Positions 1-10,764 of a stretch of 64,000 bases of DNA are shown piece by piece; position 1 is the first letter of the stretch, and each line of letters begins with the position of its first letter. The position numbers were made by a program, and so were the translations under genes. The DNA lies in contig CAWZYM010000010.1 of NCBI GenBank assembly GCA_963966185.1, forward strand, positions 149,501 to 213,500, given 5' to 3'. Under the pieces are notes generated by a model. The model was not told where the DNA came from. It saw nothing but the letters and a program-made list of their open reading frames with translations, and ran no database searches. This DNA is from Rhabditoides inermis (lineage: Eukaryota; Nematoda; Chromadorea; Rhabditida; Rhabditidae).

Positions 1-3000
1 TATTCATGTACCTGCTATTTTTATTTGGGTACCTGCTATTTTTATTCATGTACCTGCTATTTTTATTCGGGTTCCTGCTATGTATTTTTATTCGGGTACC
101 TGCTATTTTTATTCGGGTACCTGCCATTTTATTCATGTACCTGTTTTTTTATTCGGGTACCTGCTTTTTTTATTCATGTACCTGCTATTTTTATTTGGGT
201 ACTTGCTATTTTTATTCGGGTACCTGCTATTTTTATTCGGGTACCTGCTATTTTTATTCGGGTACCTGCTATTTTTATTCATGTACCTGCTATTTTCATT
301 CATGTACCTGCTATTTTTATTCGGGTACCTGCTATTTTTATTCGGGTACCTGCTATTTTTATTCATGTACCTGCTATTTTTATTTGGGTACCTGCTATTT
401 TTATTCATGTACCTGCTATTTTTATTTGGGTACCTGCTATTTTTATTTGGGTACCTGCTATTTTTATTCATGTACCTGCTATTTTTATTCGGGTACCTGC
501 TATTTTTATTCGGGTACCTGCTATTTTTATTCGGGTACCTGCTATTTTTATTCGGGTACCTGCTATTTTTATTCGGGTACTTGCTATTTTTATTCATGTA
601 CCTGCTATTTTTATTTGGGTACCTGCTATTTTTATTCATGTACCTGCTATTTTTATTTGGGTACCTGCTTTTTTATTTGGGTACCTGCTATTTTTATTCA
701 AGTACCTGCTTTTTTTATTCATGTACCTGCTATTTTTATTTGGGTACCTGCTATTTTTATTCATGTACCTGCTATTTTTATTCGGGTACCTGCTTTTTTT
801 ATTCATGTACCTGCTATTTTTATTTGGGTACTTACTATTTTTATTCGGGTACCTGCTATTTTTATTCATGTACCTGCTATTTTTATTCGGGTACCTGCTA
901 TTTTTATTCGGGTACCTGCTATTTTTATTCATGTACCTGCTATTTTTATTTGGGTACCTGCTATTTTTATTCATGTACCTGCTATTTTTATTTGGGTACC
1001 TGCTATTTTTATTTGGGTACCTGCTATTTTTATTCGGGTACCTGCTATTTTTATTCATGTACCTGCTATTTTTATTTGGGTACCTGCTATTTTTATTCAT
1101 GTACCTGCTATTTTTATTTGGGTACCTGCTATTTTTATTTGGGTACCTGCTATTTTTATTTGGGTACCTGCTATTTTTATTCGGGTACCTGCTATTTTTT
1201 TTCATGTACCTGCTATTTTTATTTGGGTACCTGCTATTTTTATTCATGTACCTGCTATTTTTATTTGGGTACCTGCTATTTTTATTTGGGTACCTGCTAT
1301 TTTTATTCAAGTACCTGTTTTTTTATTCATGTACCTGCTATTTTTATTTGGGTACCTGCTATTTTTATTCATGTACCTGCTATTTTTATTCGGGTACCTG
1401 CTTTTTTTATTCATGTACCTGCTATTTTTATTTGGGTACTTGCTATTTTTATTCGGGTACCTGCTATTTTTATTCGGGTACCTGCTATTTTTATTCGGGT
1501 ACCTGCTATTTGTATTCATGTACCTGCTATTTTTATTCGGGTACCTGCTATTTTTATTCGGGTACCTGCTATTTTTATTCGGGTACCTGCTATTTTTATT
1601 CGGGTACCTGCTATTTTTATTCGGGTACTTGCTATTTTTATTCATGTACTTGCTATTTTTATTCAAGTACCTGCTCATTTTATTCGTGTACCTGCTATTT
1701 TTATTCGGGCACCTGATATTTTTATTCGGGTACCTGCCATTTTTATTCAAGTACCTGCTTTTTTATTCATGTACCTGCTATTTTTATTTGGGTACCTGCT
1801 ATTTTTATTCATGTACCTGCTATTTTTATTCGGGTTCCTGCTATTTTTATTCATGTACCTGCTATTTTTATTTGGGTACCTGCTATTTTTATTCGGGTAC
1901 CTGCTATTTTTATTCGGGTACCTGCTATTTTTATTCGGGTACCTGCTATTTTTATTCATGTACCTGCTATTTTTATTTGGATACCTGCTATTTTTATTCA
2001 TGTACCTGCTATTTTTATTTGGGTACCTGCTATTTTTATTCGGGTACCTGCTATTTTTATTCGGGTACCTGCTATTTTTATTCGGGTACCTGCTATTTTT
2101 ATTCATGTACTTGCTATTTTTATTTGGGCACCTGCTATGTATTTTTATTCGGGTACCTGCTATTTTTATTCGGGTACCTGCCATTTTATTCATGTACCTG
2201 TTTTTTTATTCGGGTACCTGCTTTTTTTATTCATGTACCTGCTATTTTTATTTGGGTACTTGCTATTTTTATTCGGGTACCTGCTATTTTTATTCGGGTA
2301 CCTGCTATTTTTATTCGGGTACCTGCTATTTTTATTCATGTACCTGCTATTTTCATTCATGTACCTGCTAGTTTTATTCGGGTACCTGCTATTTTTATTC
2401 GGGTACCTGCTATTTTTATTCATGTACCTGCTATTTTTATTTGGGTACCTGCTATTTTTATTCATGTACCTGCTATTTTTATTAGGGTACCTGCTATTTT
2501 TATTCGGGCACCTGATATTTTTATTCGGGTACCTGCCATTTTTATTCAAGTACCTGCTTTTTTATTCATGTACCTGCTATTTTTATTTGGGTACCTGCTA
2601 TTTTTATTCATGTACCTGCTATTTTTATTCGGGTTCCTGCTATTTTTATTCATGTACCTGCTATTTTTATTTGGGTACCTGCTATTTTTATTCGGGTACC
2701 TGCTATTTTTATTCGGGTACCTGCTATTTTTATTCGGGTACCTGCTATTTTTATTCATGTACCTGCTATTTTTATTTGGATACCTGCTATTTTTATTCAT
2801 GTACCTGCTATTTTTATTTGGGTACCTGCTATTTTTATTCGGGTACCTGCTATTTTTATTCGGGTACCTGCTATTTTTATTCGGGTACCTGCTATTTTTA
2901 TTCATGTACTTGCTATTTTTATTTGGGCACCTGCTATGTATTTTTATTCGGGTACCTGCTATTTTTATTCGGGTACCTGCCATTTTATTCATGTACCTGT

Positions 3001-4241
3001 TTTTTTATTCGGGTACCTGCTTTTTTTATTCATGTACCTGCTATTTTTATTTGGGTACTTGCTATTTTTATTCGGGTACCTGCTATTTTTATTCGGGTAC
3101 CTGCTATTTTTATTCGGGTACCTGCTATTTTTATTCATGTACCTGCTATTTTCATTCATGTACCTGCTAGTTTTATTCGGGTACCTGCTATTTTTATTCG
3201 GGTACCTGCTATTTTTATTCATGTACCTGCTATTTTTATTTGGGTACCTGCTATTTTTATTCATGTACCTGCTATTTTTATTAGGGTACCTGCTATTTTT
3301 ATTTGGGTACCTGCTATTTTTATTCATGTACCTGCTATTTTTATTCGGGTACCTGCTATTTTTATTCATGTACCTGCTATTTTTATTTGGGTACCTGCTA
3401 TTTTTATTCATGTACCTGCTATTTTTATTTGGGTACCTGCTATTTTTATTCAAGTACCTGCTATTTTTATTCAAGTACCTGTTTTTTTATTCATGTACCT
3501 GCTATTTTTATTTGGGTACCTGCTATTTTTATTCATGTACCTGCTATTTTTATTCGGGTACCTGCTTTTTTTATTCATGTACCTGCTATTTTTATTCGGG
3601 TACCTGCTATTTTTATTCGGGTACCTGCTATTTTTATTCGGGTACCTGCTATTTTTATTCATGTACCTGCTATTTTTATTTGGGTACCTGCTATTTTTAT
3701 TTGGGTACCTGCTATTGATTCATGTACCTGCTATTTTTATTCGGGTACCTGCTATTTTTATTCGGGTACCTGCTATTTTTATTCGGGTACCTGCTATTTT
3801 TATTCGGGTACCTGCTATTTTTATTCGGGTACTTGCTATTTTTATTCATGTACTTGCTATTTTTATTCAAGTACCTGCTAATTTTATTCGTGTACCTGCT
3901 ATTTTTATTCGGGCACCTGCTATTTTTATTCGGGTACCTGCCATTTTTATTCAAGTACCTGCTTTTTTATTCATGTACCTGCTATTTTTATTTGGGTACC
4001 TGCTATTTTTATTCATGTACCTGCTATTTTTATTCGGGTTCCTGCTATTTTTATTCATGTACCTGCTATTTTTATTTGGGTACCTGCTATTTTTATTTGG
4101 GTACCTGCTATTTTTATTCGGGTACCTGCTATTTTTATTCGGGTACCTGCTATTTTTATTCGGGTACCTGCTATTTTTATTCATGTACTTGCTATTTTTA
4201 TTTGGGCACCTGCTATGTATGTATTCGGGCACCTGCTATGT
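1..4241 (+). repeat. 21-bp minisatellite block 1
   Basis: This is a tandem array of a 21-bp unit (GGTACCTGCTATTTTTATTC plus one G) that is already running at the window edge. Neighbouring units differ mainly at the junction before TACC, which reads CGGG, TGGG, CATG, CAAG or CGTG. Occasional shortened units (TGCTTTTTTA) shift the register. The marker CCTGCTATGTATTTTTATTC occurs at 74, 2131 and 2930, giving a higher-order period of about 798 bp (38 units). Open frames running through it translate only as seven-residue hydrophobic repeats and are not genes. The array ends in degenerate units GGGCACCTGCTATGTA. Confidence 0.97.
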
Positions 4242-5108
4242 AACTCTTTCATACGTGCGCAGAACGTGTTAGGGCGCGACAGCCGGCTTCTTTTCTCGAA
4301 GTCATAGTAGACGTAATATAGAACTATGTTATGTACTGCTTCTTTTTTCAGTGGAAACTAAGTTTTGAGTTTATTACTTGTACTCTTGTACATATTCAGC
4401 CTGAAACTCCGCATTTCGATGCAGTACAGTGTCGAGTGGAAGTGAGGTGAGGTGAGAATCGAGTTCACCTTATGTCATTTGGCAAGCACAGGCGGTCAAA
4501 TTATATTTTTAGAACGTGAGAGAGTAGACAGTAGGGAGAGAAGATACATAGTAGAGAAGAGAGTATTACTTTCTGTTAAAAAAGTTTTTACATAACTGTC
4601 TCTCGAAAGTCGCATTGACTACTGCAGATGTGAGAATAGAAGAGTATGCAGAAGGTACCATAGTACTGTCTCTAGAAAGTTGTTACCGCATCGAGGACGT
4701 GAAGGTATACAAGAGAGAGAGAATAGGAGAGAGAGAATAGGAGAGAGAAAAGAGGAGAGAGAAGGGAGAGTAGACATAACTGTCTCTCGAAAGTCGTAGT
4801 GATAGTGATTACTGCAGATGTGAGAGTGAGAGTGGAAGAGGTGAGGAGAGGTGAAAGTAGACAGAAGAAAACATAGTAATGTCTCTAGAATGTTGTTGTC
4901 ACAGTAGAAGAAAAAGATGCAGTAGACAAACAAGAGCTTAGTATTAGAATTGTCTCTAGAAAGTTAGACAATATAAAATATAATACTGTTTCTAGAGAAT
5001 ATAATACTGAGAGAGAAAGAGAAAGAGAGAAAGAGATAGCGAGACAGTGGGAGAGAGAGAGAGATAAAGGAGAGTGGAACTGTGTCGAGGAAAGAGAGAG
5101 CGTGAGAG

Positions 5109-5139
<31 letters not shown>

Positions 5140-5198
5140 GAGAGAGGGAGAGAGCGAGAGAGAGGAGGAGGAGGGAGAGAGGAGGAGAGGGAGATAGG
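4242..5198 (+). other. non-coding stretch with a dispersed TGTCTCTAGAAAGT motif
   Basis: I see no gene here. The stretch carries six degenerate copies of TGTCTCTNGAAAGT at 4597, 4667, 4781, 4880, 4951 and 4987, two followed by TACTGCAGATGTGAGA, embedded in purine-rich DNA. Spacing is irregular (36-114 bp), so it looks like a decayed tandem repeat. It grades into a GA microsatellite on the right. Frames open through the GA tract give only Ser/Leu/Phe-rich peptides and are rejected. Confidence 0.7.
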
Positions 5199-5200
5199 AT
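4995..5200. repeat. GA-rich microsatellite
   Basis: Nearly pure (GA)n with GGAGGAG and GAAAGA interruptions. It is repeated identically at 44675-44880. Confidence 0.9.
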
Positions 5201-5451
5201 GGAAAGTAGACATAACAGTGTAAAGGAGAAAGATATGGGGCCGTGTACATCTGTGAAACATGAAATGAGTGAAAAAGTAGGAGAGATAGTTGGAAAAGAC
5301 AAAAATCAAGCTACATATACAAAATACATAGAACTTGAACACTTCAACTACAACCCTTGCGTGTATGTATCTTCGCAAGAGTCATCAGAGAGCAATCAAC
5401 TATCAAACATGCAAGACGAACTATTCTTCTATTTTTCTATTTTCGTATACT

Positions 5452-5487
5452 TAGCGCTCCGGCGCGCGATAGCGCGCCGGAGCGCTA
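5452..5487. other. perfect GC-rich hairpin, 16-bp arms, GATA loop
   Basis: TAGCGCTCCGGCGCGC, then GATA, then its exact reverse complement. It stands alone in AT-rich DNA and is conserved without change in the duplicate at 45132-45167. No run of T follows it. Related GCGCGATAGCGC strings occur near 6681 and 7735. Its function is unknown; extrusion as a cruciform or origin from a transposon end are both possible. Confidence 0.85.
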
Positions 5488-5711
5488 GTCATCGTGTCGG
5501 AAAATTCGTTCGATATAATCACAATGTGTTTTTTTTAACACACCTATCAGATCCACCTGTTTCAAGACACAAAAACGAGCGGATTGAGCATGGGAGAGAA
5601 CTCCCATCTCGGTACTACTGCCTCGCCTGTAAGTTTCATAGAAATGATATATCATGGATTCCTTTATTATTTCTTTTTGGTTTAGTATGGATGACTTTGG
5701 TTTAGTATGGA

Positions 5712-5784
5712 GCCGGGTTGGCCAAGTGGATAGCGTCACAGCTTGCTAAGTGAACGGTCGCTGGTTCGATTCCCCTCGCGGGCA
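5712..5784 (+). mobile_element. tRNA-like head, probable SINE or tRNA pseudogene
   Basis: A Pol III A box TGGCCAAGTGG lies at 5719-5729 and a perfect B box GGTTCGATTCC at 5763-5773, spaced as in a tRNA gene. The segment has tRNA length (73 nt) and ends GCGGGCA. However, the acceptor stem pairs at only about four of seven positions and the T-stem is mismatched. An anticodon-loop-like TTGCTAA would give GCT (Ser), but its stem is poor. I therefore read it as the head of a tRNA-derived SINE or a dead tRNA gene. The same sequence is in the duplicate at 45392-45464. Confidence 0.55.
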
Positions 5785-6437
5785 ATTGTTCTACCGAATT
5801 CCACTACCTCCCGGTGGGGCGCGTGAACCCACTCTCCCCCTCTGAGAGCCCTACCATCGGCGGCGGCAGTCTTTCAAGATCTTCTACCACGCCTCGCATC
5901 CGGAACTGGTCACTTCGCGATGTTCACGCCCATCTACCATGAACAGTCAGGACTCGCGCCGCACTGTTCCAGCAAAGGAGCCCCAATATCCCACTGTAGG
6001 ATTGTGTGTGCTTCCAGATAACCCATCATGCTACCATTGTATGTACATGTCGGAATCAGGCTGATAAACATGGATGACTGTTTCTGTTGCAGCACGTTAT
6101 CGATAGTTATCGATCTCTGTGGTTGGTTGTTGCTTCGATGGTGTGCACCGCAAGACCTGCCCTTTATGAATACGAATAGACCGCGATTAGCGAACCCGGG
6201 ACCTTCCAATCTGCGCAACTCATCTTAGGTTAATATGAGCGATTGTATAATTTTTGAATTGAATTATCCTCACATCCCAGCCTGGTCACGTGCATCGCAG
6301 AATCGTTCGTCAACAGCACTCGACTGTAGGCATCCGAGGGGTGAAGAGGCCTACAATGAAATGTTCCGTTCTTCGGAAAAGCATACTGATACGTTAAATA
6401 TTTGTATAAAAAATATAAAGTGTATTGCATTCCAACC
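5785..6437. other. no gene seen; possible SINE body
   Basis: Nothing here is supportable as coding. On the minus strand near 6184-6225 a tRNA-like string (GGTCCCGGGTTCG preceded by GCGCAGATTGG) could be a second, decayed Pol III promoter facing the one at 5712, but its B box is incomplete. Confidence 0.4.
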
Positions 6438-6608
6438 TTACTCTTCATCGTTGTCATGAACCTCTCCGACGCCATCACCATCTCCCTGCTCCACACGTTC
6501 ATTGTCGACCCAGTCTTCGTCTCCCAGACAAACATCTTCATTCTTCTTCTCCCCTCCTACCGAAAACTCGAGACCCAGCTTTGCAAAGCGCGTGGTTTTC
6601 GGAGGCAT
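6438..6608 (-). CDS. candidate small acidic protein or exon, 56 codons
   Basis: The minus-strand reading frame starts MPPKTTRFAKLGLEF and ends in an acidic tail (GDGDGVGEVHDNDEE). Two signals favour a real exon: the sequence just before the ATG reads TTTCTTCCAG, a good nematode splice or trans-splice acceptor, and the stop codon overlaps GTAAGG, a good donor, so the frame may continue into another exon towards 6330. No polyadenylation signal is evident after the stop. I recognise no family. It is identical in the duplicate at 46118-46288. It could be chance. Confidence 0.3.
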   Translation of the reverse strand: MPPKTTRFAKLGLEFSVGGEKKNEDVCLGDEDWVDNERVEQGDGDGVGEVHDNDEE

Positions 6609-7801
6609 GTCCCTCCTGGAAGAAACTAATACATTCATTAGAATCTTCATTCCGTCTATTAGATGAATGTAATAATATAGGGCGCGATAGCGCTTGTTCG
6701 CGATAGCCCTCATCAGCCGATCGCGATAGGAGGAAGGAAGTGCACATGGTAGAAGCTGCTCCGGAAGGAGCTACACTACTATGGGAAGAAGTTGCACTTG
6801 AACTATTTTAGTAGTGTCGAAACATAGCATACTTACGTACTTACGTATGCATATCTTATATTTTTGATGTATTGTATGTTCACAATATCATATAGAAGGA
6901 AGTTTTAATACTACAGCCTTCTAGAAATGCATATTGAGATATAAATATTATGCCGGTAGACATAAAGGTTCAGGTGCGGAAACAGTGCATTGATCAGCCT
7001 ACATGAGTAGTGCGATGTGTGTTTCGCATATATTACAGTATAATCAGGTGTATGATCTTTATTAGTACCATACGAGTGCATCAATCCTCGATAAGAGCTA
7101 AACATCAGATCACTAGTGAGTGCAGATTCCGGCTGGTACAGTTTCATGCTACTGCATTCGATCCAATACGGTCGAAAACACCCTTCTGTGTCAAACATTG
7201 TGCAAAAATGCTATTCTTTTGCTGAACTGATCAACGTGTAACTCCTTCCTCATGCGGTGCAACTTCGGCAAAAGCAGCTCCTTCCTAGCCCAGCAGCTTA
7301 TACCATGTGCACTCCCTTCCTACTATCGCTGATCGCGTGACTGAGGGAAGGGGGCGGGGCTTACACGATCCCGAAGACTGACTGTCTGCGCTCTCTGCTC
7401 TCTCGCCATGATTTGTCAACGCGCTCTCAGCGTTCCTGAGTTCATATTGGAGCCGGACTCTTGTATCCAAGTTATGTTATAAAGTAATTCAGATCATGCT
7501 AGTTATCTAAATTATGAGATCCGAATTCGAAAAATTGCGATCATAGAGTTGTAGCTATGGTATCGATACACCTCACATGAAAATTTGGTATGATTTCATA
7601 AACTTTGAACGAAGTTATTTCCAAATGTAGTTCAGCGCAATTTGATATGAAATCCAGAAGACGGTAGATAAGGAGTAATTTTGCATTTCATTTCCATAAT
7701 TTTTTCTCAAAAAAGACACCGGTCCATCGGTTCTGATAGCGCGCAATTAACTAGATAGCAATTTCGGAAGCATTTAGTATTCGCGTGTGCATAATAAAAG
7801 A
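6609..7801. other. no gene seen; putative upstream region of the 7802 gene
   Basis: AT-rich with no convincing exon. It contains GGGGGCGGGGC near 7351 and the string GCGCGATAGCGC near 6681. A possible acceptor GCATTTAG lies about 25 nt before the ATG at 7802, where a spliced leader might join. Confidence 0.4.
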
Positions 7802-8722
7802 ATGACGATTCGCAACTTGCCTACCGCCAAAACGACCCACTATAGTGCAATGGAGGCGTTCGGCAAGGCGGCCGAATGGGCGCACCTCTCCGTCGACAGT
7901 CTTGTATTCATCCTGACCTCCATTCTTCTTGCTCCACTTGCAATATGTGGGAACAAGAAGGTAAGCGTGTTTGAGCGCCGAGTGTTTGATTGCTGCTTAT
8001 TAGGCGAGGAGGGGAAGCGACCCGAAGCCATCTCATCGCTTCCACGACGCGTCTCTACCGCCCCACCCAGCACGCTCGCCCGCTCCGTTCCGTCCGCTCC
8101 ATCCCACTCCAATGCCCATCAGCCAGCGGGAAGAGCGCACCCGCCCTCATCAGTCCAGTGGAGTGGAAATCGACTCACACGACACTGACCCCGTGAGTAG
8201 TCATCACTTTACAAGCAAGTCGTTCATCTTCTACTCAGATAAGGCTGCATCACAAGTACATGTCGTCTCTTGCCACTGATGATGAGGTGCAGGCTATCCG
8301 CAACTCTCCGTGAGTATTTCTGTCATTTCGCTTTCCATCTATCTCGTCTTCATCCGTGTTTTACAGTGAAACTTTCCTGTCGCTGGAGGAGCCAACGCAG
8401 GTATTTGCATGCAAGTTATCGCTTTTTTGTCCGCGCTTGATTCCGATAGTTGTTGCATGGTCATTCTGCAGGAGGAGGCAGTGCAGTGCGGCGGCGCTAC
8501 TCGCGCAGAGATCATGGCCGATAAGGTTAGTCTTCTAGCGCAACCATTCTGTTTGTTTCAATCAACTCGTCAAACTTATTTGTTCTCAATCTTTCTTTTC
8601 AGCCACCGCCAACCACACCGAAGACTGCGAACACTGAAAGTCCGACATACACGGTAACCTCGTAGTCTCATCCGTCATTCTCTCTCTCTCTCGCTCTCTC
8701 CTCTTCTCTCTACATTCCCCTT

Positions 8723-8776
<54 letters not shown>

Positions 8777-9265
8777 ACTTCTCTTTCTTTTTGATGGAGA
8801 GTTGTTACAGGCAAGATGTGCTTCTCCATCGTGGCAGGCGCTTTTCAACGAGTCCACGGCTGACAAGACAGACACGAGGTACGGTAGATTACAGTATACC
8901 TAACACACCCTCCTGCTCTTGCAGGGCTAAGCCAATGAAGAAGGACGAGGATGCGGTAAAAGAAAGGTACGATAGATTACAGTATACCTGAACGAACACG
9001 TCCTCTAGGCCGGTGGAGAGTCAGCCGCGGAGGCACCTGACGAACTCCTCGCGGGAACTCTACGTGGAGCGGGCGGAGCAATCTGCGGACTATCGGGTCG
9101 CCATGGGTGTTCTTCAAGACAGACTGAAAGCGGCGGAAGAGAGGAAAGAGCAGAAGCGCCAGATCGAAGAGATGCGAAGTGAGATACATACCACCTACTT
9201 CCTTTGACCTTTCCCTTTCAGGAAAAGTTCGAGAAGCCGAAGAAGGCGCGAACACCATCAACTAG
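7802..9265 (+). CDS. ten-exon gene, single-pass membrane protein of unknown function
   Basis: The model joins 7802-7960, 8127-8192, 8239-8309, 8367-8400, 8472-8525, 8603-8653, 8811-8878, 8925-8966, 9009-9178 and 9222-9265. All junctions are GT-AG and every phase agrees, giving 252 residues ending in TAG. Near the N-terminus (about residues 31-50) is one hydrophobic segment, VDSLVFILTSILLAPLAICG, likely a membrane anchor. The middle is polar and rich in Pro, Thr and Glu (PPPTTPKTANTESPTYT). The last 60 residues are strongly charged and helical (LQDRLKAAEERKEQKRQIEE), probably a coiled coil. I recognise no family. The start is the first in-frame ATG. Introns 7 and 8 begin with nearly the same 25 nt. 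A second copy lies at 47482-48969. AATAAA follows at 9410. Confidence 0.8.
8684..8774. repeat. CT microsatellite in intron 6
   Basis: (CT)n inside the sixth intron of the 7802 gene. It is 24 bp shorter than in the duplicated copy, the main length difference between the two gene copies. Confidence 0.9.
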
Positions 9266-9409
9266 AAGATCTATCGAGATTTACCCTTAGCACTTACCAC
9301 TTAGACTTGCACCAAACCTATTTTAATAACAATACTAGATGTTACCTTGAAACAACACCTATCAGTTCACCCAACCATAGAATATCAATTGTGTTTATTT
9401 TTGGTGAAG

Positions 9410-9415
9410 AATAAA
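9410..9415 (+). terminator. polyadenylation signal AATAAA
   Basis: AATAAA about 145 bp after the stop codon of the ten-exon gene, followed by T-rich DNA. Confidence 0.6.
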
Positions 9416-9675
9416 CGATTAACCATCAATGCGTTTTTCACTCTTTCTATTACAAAACACTGCAAACGTGCATTTTTGGAAATTGTTTTTTTGGCGCATA
9501 CAGAGCACTGATTTTTTGCTCTCTCCAGATTATTGAATTAGCGTAAACTAGCGTGTGGGAGGCAAGTGGGCGGGGCGAGAGGCGACGTGAGAAATGACGG
9601 CGAGTGAGTGGTGAGTCGATGCTGTGGCGGCCGCGCCGAGAGGTCGTCTGCCAGGTACCGAGTGATCGTTCTTTC

Positions 9676-9891
9676 AGAAGGAGCTGCTGCTGCAGCTGCC
9701 GGGAGGCTGCTGCTGCCCCTGCTGCCGTCGTGGCTCGAGACGCTGTGCATTCCGAGATCGTGGTTGGACTCGCTGCGCCTGCCGCTGTCGTGCCGAGCCT
9801 GCTGTCCCTGCTGAGCCCGGTGCTGGACCCCTGCCGCTGTCGTCGATCGATCCGCCACCCGCTCTGGAGGAGCCGCAGTGCGGAGTAGCGA
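9676..9891 (+). CDS. possible exon upstream of the Argonaute-like exons
   Basis: The segment is bounded by an acceptor TTCTTTCAG and a donor GAG|GTGGTG. It is open in all three frames because of GCTGCTGC-type repeats; the frame that joins in phase to the next exon at 9991 ends PPPALEEPQCGVAR. The beginning would be Cys- and Arg-rich, which is unusual, so the coding status is weak. A short first exon from ATG at 9595 with donor GTGAGT is possible but does not match the favoured phase. Confidence 0.3.
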
Positions 9892-9990
9892 GGTGGTGAT
9901 GTCTACCCCTCCCTCTCTCTACATCTCTTGATTATCGATTGATAATCAACAGATTATCGGTTGATAAAGATAATAACGTCATTCTTCCAG

Positions 9991-10764
9991 GAAATCAGCT
10001 CAACCTCAGGAGGCGGCCGATGTTGCCTGCCTGTTCGGGGAGCAGCCGGGAGCAGATGTGGGTCCGGGTTACTGTAGATTACAGTAGTTTGGTATCGCTT
10101 GTGGATTTGAACGATGTCGGGGGTGGGAGAGATTGAGTGACGGCTTTTGTTTGGCGACGGTCGTCCTCTTTCTCTCTTCCCCCTGAATCGTTACATATTC
10201 GCTCACCTTTTCCCTTTTCTCTTTTCCAATGATCAATTATCGATTAGTACGTACCGAAATCCTAAATTCACTTCTATTCGATGCAGGTCTATGACGCGTT
10301 CCTATGCTCGTTTTTAGTGCCCGGCTGTGTAATAGGCCGAAAATGTGATCACGACGTCAAATTTTTGGGTATCATGGAAAACGTGGGGCATTAGTGGTCG
10401 TTGCATCGATCAGAACTCATGTGAGAGGGACCTGCATCTCTCCCTCCTTCCTCCCCCTCCCTCCCTCTATCTCCCCCTCTCCCTCCCTCTCTCTCTCCCC
10501 TCCATCACCGTATCCTCATCATACAGCGCGCCGCCGCCTCTCTCCCCTGGGGCAATCCTGGCCCGCCTCGAAAACGAGTATGAATTGTCTCCCGCCCAGG
10601 CTCATTCACTCTGCACATTCGCTCAGCTGCTTCTTCCGCTGTCGCACCCTACCGTACTCCCCCCCCCCTACAATGTTCAGCTCCATCGACTCGCTACTGG
10701 GCAATACTGGGAAGGAGGCTACGGTGAGCACCTCAAGCCCGATGACTGTAATTCAATTCCGTAA
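9991..10764 (+). pseudogene. 3' exons with weak resemblance to the Argonaute PIWI-domain tail, copy 1
   Basis: Exons proposed are 9991-10067, 10288-10393 and 10527-10764. The translated pieces include YDAFLCSFLVPG, VKFLGIMENVG and a last exon with LSPAQAHSLCTFAQLL and PTVLPPPYNVQLHRLA, ending in TAA. The order recalls the end of PIWI domains (FYLCSH, then VLxDEN, then a helix, then SIPxPxYxAxLxA), but the identity is low. The position of the usual last catalytic His would be Gln. In this copy the acceptor before exon two reads GATGCAG|G instead of the TTTCAG of copy 2; using it gives an extra base and an immediate stop. The donor after exon two (TTA|GTGGTC) is weak. The family call is an inference. 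Confidence 0.35.

Noticed and set aside
133..4232. Minus-strand NKNSRYP-repeat frames
   Set aside because: Same satellite artefact, read from the other strand.
4619..5378. Minus-strand Ser/Leu/Phe-rich frames
   Set aside because: They are translations of the GA microsatellite.
5199..5705. 168-codon frame over the GC hairpin
   Set aside because: It begins in the GA tract and passes through the palindrome; composition and context do not suggest a protein.
5712..5784. Functional tRNA-Ser(GCT)
   Set aside because: Acceptor and T-stem pairing is too poor despite perfect A and B boxes.
8969..9000. Alternative model ending the ten-exon gene in intron 8
   Set aside because: The shorter model stops in sequence that has clear GT and AG ends and a continuing in-phase exon.
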